Positions 21,927-22,722 of a stretch of DNA of 22,722 nucleotides are shown here, piece after piece; within the stretch, counting starts at the first letter, position 1; each line of letters opens with the position of its first letter. The translations under genes and the position numbers were made by a program. The stretch is taken from positions 1 to 22,722 of IMG/VR virus record IMGVR_UViG_3300030328_003593. One strand, written 5' to 3'. The notes under the pieces were generated by a model. That model ran no database searches. It saw only the letters and a list, made by a program, of their open reading frames with translations, and had not been told where the DNA came from. The DNA comes from a virus.

Positions 21927-22722
21927 TTACTTAAGTCTCTCTAACTGTTTGGCTTTTAATTCTTCTAATGATTTCTTTCTAAGGTCACGAATATATTTTC
22001 CACCAGTATATCCCCTATTGGGTTGGTATGGGTCTTCGTTTATTTTCATATAGAAATCCCTCCCATATACTGTTAGATTCATAGCATAATTTTCAACTTC
22101 TTTAAGAACATCAGACTTTAGATTCTCTAAATCCTTTTTAACTCCATCCCTAATCTCTTTATCAACTTCTCCCTCATCTAAAATCGACATAGCATATTTC
22201 ATAAAACCATTTAAAACATTTTTCATATATTCTTCGGTAGACTCTATAATCTTCAAATTCATTTCCCTACTAGAAAAAGCAGAAGTAATATAAGCATAAG
22301 TTTCATCATAAGCATCTATTTTACCTATCTTTACCAAAGGCTCTTTTATTGAGCGCAGAAGATTCGTTCTAATGCGGTCTTTATTATTAATAACAATACT
22401 CGGAGAGTTTTCTATATACTCATTTAATAAGTCAAATGCTTTTGATATATGTTTCTCAACAAGTGGCTTAATTTCTGAACTTGTTGCTTTATGGCTATAT
22501 TCATGTATTATTGTTTCTATTACATCTTCTACTATTTCAGATTCTAACTTATCAGCATTCCCCGCTAAATTTACTGTTACTTTTCCCCCTTGATACCAAC
22601 CTGCTGCTTTATCTTCTGGCCGAAAAACAAACTCATCTACTTTTAAAATATCTCTCCAAGATTTCTTTAAACGGTTATCGGGTAAAGTGCGCCACCAAGA
22701 TTTTTCAAATGCCTTTTCTACA
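21927..22722 (-). CDS. HEXXH-containing protein, N-terminus cut by window edge
   Basis: The frame stays open from the right edge to a TAA at 21927, giving 264 residues of a longer protein. A shorter reading from a TTG at 22337 would hide the most informative part. About 73 residues into the visible portion is IETIIHEYSHKA, a HEXXH zinc-metallopeptidase motif in a helix with the usual hydrophobic lead (HEYSH encoded at 22491-22505). A third metal ligand is not clearly identified. Upstream of it, SWRDILKVDEF repeats the W-x-D-I-L-K peptide seen elsewhere in this window. The C-terminal 140 residues are helical and charged. It directly precedes the terminase. It could be a peptidase for virion maturation or a head-associated protein carrying a toxin-like fold; the function is open. 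Confidence 0.6.
   Translation of the reverse strand, partial: VEKAFEKSWWRTLPDNRLKKSWRDILKVDEFVFRPEDKAAGWYQGGKVTVNLAGNADKLESEIVEDVIETIIHEYSHKATSSEIKPLVEKHISKAFDLLNEYIENSPSIVINNKDRIRTNLLRSIKEPLVKIGKIDAYDETYAYITSAFSSREMNLKIIESTEEYMKNVLNGFMKYAMSILDEGEVDKEIRDGVKKDLENLKSDVLKEVENYAMNLTVYGRDFYMKINEDPYQPNRGYTGGKYIRDLRKKSLEELKAKQLERLK

Noticed and set aside
22337-22337. TTG start that would make a complete 136-residue gene before the terminase
   Set aside because: The same frame stays open to the window edge and includes a HEXXH motif, so the gene is longer and cut by the window.
1-22722. tRNA genes, CRISPR arrays, integrase or attachment sites, insertion sequences
   Set aside because: I looked for them and saw no cloverleaf-like GC stems, regularly spaced repeats, recombinase motifs or terminal inverted repeats.

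Overview
The window looks like the packaging and virion-assembly block of an AT-rich, double-stranded DNA, head-tailed virus (Caudoviricetes, HK97-type head). The evidence is one unbroken train of tightly packed genes, all on the minus strand, in the usual tailed-virus order: large terminase, portal, prohead protease/scaffold, major capsid protein, small head proteins, head-tail connector, tail terminator, tail tube. An archaeal host, perhaps a planktonic marine archaeon, is my best guess. It rests on Shine-Dalgarno sites of the GGAGGTGA type, a large ATP-dependent DNA ligase with archaeal-style motifs, and an Arf-like small GTPase. This is an inference, and a bacterial host is not excluded. 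No rRNA, tRNA, CRISPR array, integrase or IS element is visible, and no gene-free stretch exceeds about 50 bases. I accept no plus-strand gene.

Reading in the direction of transcription (right to left), the window opens inside a gene for a protein with a HEXXH zinc-metallopeptidase motif (cut by the right edge), followed by the large terminase. Two cargo-like genes then interrupt the usual terminase-portal pair: a winged-helix protein fused to a LAGLIDADG endonuclease domain, and a full-length HMG-CoA lyase homologue that keeps its catalytic residues. The portal follows; it carries two zinc-binding-like insertions. After it come a large coiled-coil protein, several very small proteins, an 846-residue ATP-dependent DNA ligase, a protease-scaffold fusion with its own internal start site, and the major capsid protein.

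Downstream of the capsid gene are small beta-rich proteins, likely head decoration. Next is a cassette of two small membrane proteins and an Arf-like GTPase with an N-terminal hydrophobic segment, then a zinc-finger protein, two unknown late proteins, the connector, a small protein, the tail terminator and a tail-tube-like protein cut by the left edge. The tail genes imply a siphovirus or myovirus.

The most interesting observations are: (1) GATC and AGCT appear to be absent from all 22.7 kb and GTAC appears once, which suggests pressure from host restriction; (2) a Ras-superfamily GTPase sits in a structural operon beside membrane proteins; (3) HMG-CoA lyase and a homing-type endonuclease lie between terminase and portal; (4) a short W-x-[DK]-I-[LH]-K peptide recurs at the ends of several assembly-region proteins.
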